From: Halomonas litopenaei
GTDB lineage: Bacteria > Pseudomonadota > Gammaproteobacteria > Pseudomonadales > Halomonadaceae
Direction: 5' to 3'
Assembly: GCF_003045775.1 (NCBI RefSeq)
Contig: NZ_PXNS01000005.1
Coordinates: forward strand, 1 to 64,000
DNA: 64,000 nucleotides
The stretch's first letter is position 1; every line of letters starts with the position of its first letter. A program made the position numbers and the translations under genes. This document shows positions 63,373 through 64,000 of this stretch, one piece after another. The notes beneath the pieces were generated by a model that was not told the origin of the DNA, ran no database searches, and worked only from the letters and a program-made list of their open reading frames with translations.

Positions 63373-64000
63373 GGGGTTTTCATCGTCTGACGATGCCGAG
63401 ACAGCTACCTCGGACACGGCCGAGTCGGTCTCTCTCCGCGTCGGCGTGCGCGAACTGTGCGAGTTCACCGGTAGACGCGGTGATCTGGATCACCGCTTCA
63501 CCCCGGCCCCCAGCTCGCGGGAAGGGATAGAGGGCCATGCCCGCGTCGTGGCCCGACGTGGCGAAGGCTACCGCAGTGAGGTGATGGTGGTCGCCACCCT
63601 CGAGGGACTCAAGGTCCAGGGGCGCATCGACGGTGTGGCCGAGAACGGTGGGCGACTCGAAGAGATCAAGACCCACCGGGGACGCCTGGAGCGCATGGCC
63701 GACAATCAGCGCGCGTTGCACTGGGCCCAGGTGCGGGCCTACGGCGCACTTTGGTGCCACCAGCAAGGGCGCGAGCGGATTACCCTGGCGCTGGTCTATC
63801 TGGATCTGGTCAGCGGTCGCGAGACTTGCCTGAGCGTCGAGGCCGAGGCCGCCACGCTGTGGCAGGAGCTTGAGTCGGCCTGTCGCGCCTATCGAGCCTG
63901 GGCGCTGGCCGAAGCCTCACATCGCCGGCGGCGAGATGAAGCGCTGGACCGTCTGACGTTTCCCTACCCGGCGTTCAGGCCTGGGCAGCGCGAGATGGCC
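63365..64000 (+). CDS. helicase with N-terminal Cas4-like nuclease domain (partial)
   Basis: The frame opens at ATG 63365 inside the FAN1 gene end and runs open to the window edge (212 codons seen). Residues 80-130 carry a Cas4/RecB-type PD-(D/E)xK set: Asp89 (GRIDGV), Glu100-Ile-Lys102 and Gln122 with Tyr126 (AQVRAYGAL). The last visible residues, YPAFRPGQREMA, look like the entry to a DinG/Rad3-type superfamily-2 helicase. A Cas4-like plus DinG-like protein next to FAN1 suggests a repair module. The rest lies beyond the window. Confidence 0.82.
   Translation, partial: MAEGFSSSDDAETATSDTAESVSLRVGVRELCEFTGRRGDLDHRFTPAPSSREGIEGHARVVARRGEGYRSEVMVVATLEGLKVQGRIDGVAENGGRLEEIKTHRGRLERMADNQRALHWAQVRAYGALWCHQQGRERITLALVYLDLVSGRETCLSVEAEAATLWQELESACRAYRAWALAEASHRRRRDEALDRLTFPYPAFRPGQREMA

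Overview
The window is about 64 kb of a GC-rich gammaproteobacterial chromosome, most like Halomonas or a close halophilic relative. This rests on the compatible-solute type BCCT transporters in tandem, the TRAP transporter, the polyol ABC operon, the GC-rich codon use and the general protein similarity as I recognise it. No species can be fixed from the sequence alone. It opens on the 3' end of a 5S rRNA gene with its terminator.

Layout. 1-6.4 kb: rRNA operon tail, a HutD/Ves protein, a TonB-dependent receptor and a DctPQM TRAP transporter. 6.4-10 kb: an ATP-grasp ligase followed by a CocE/NonD hydrolase. 10-12.5 kb: divergent pobR and pobA for 4-hydroxybenzoate. 12.6-17 kb: a voltage-gated-type K+ channel, a small membrane protein, two PepSY proteins and a response regulator/histidine kinase pair. 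17-30.2 kb: a polyol (mannitol/sorbitol/arabitol type) catabolic region made of a SorC regulator, an MFS transporter, an ABC transporter (smoEFGK-like), HAD phosphatase, SDR, P-loop kinase, mannitol dehydrogenase and xylulokinase. 30.2-32.6 kb: amidase and the C-terminal half of a flavin-dependent oxidoreductase.

The standout is 32629-37662. This is a roughly 5 kb AT-rich island whose codon use is unlike everything around it. It sits inside an LLM-class flavin oxidoreductase gene and splits it cleanly in frame (C-terminal part left, N-terminal part right, both on the minus strand). It carries three plus-strand genes: a stand-alone TIR protein, a TIR-STAND NTPase, and an HNH-type nuclease with a C-terminal region I do not recognise. 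It has no integrase or transposase. The architecture is that of an anti-phage defence module, and I know of no named system with this exact trio.

38-44 kb: two tandem BCCT transporters, a small membrane protein, an extensin-like protein and two paralogous glycine-zipper lipoproteins. 44-48.3 kb: an agmatine deiminase / NhaC antiporter / class III aminotransferase operon. 48.6-54 kb: an autotransporter with a proline-rich 17-residue repeat passenger, a LuxR regulator, an MFS permease and a TauE/SafE permease. 54-61.3 kb: flavin reductase, exported homoserine-acetyltransferase-like hydrolase, retropepsin-like protease, nitronate monooxygenase, cupin, CMD-family protein, patatin phospholipase and 3-hydroxybutyrate dehydrogenase. 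61.7-64 kb: a FAN1-like VRR-NUC nuclease overlapping the start of a helicase with a Cas4-like nuclease domain, cut by the window edge.

A second recurring theme is short tandem duplication in intergenic DNA, often crossing a stop codon: 46 bp at the SorC gene end, 90 bp at the smoG end, 24 bp at the xylB end, plus 12, 16, 27, 28 and 38 bp arrays elsewhere. No tRNA gene and no CRISPR array was recognised.
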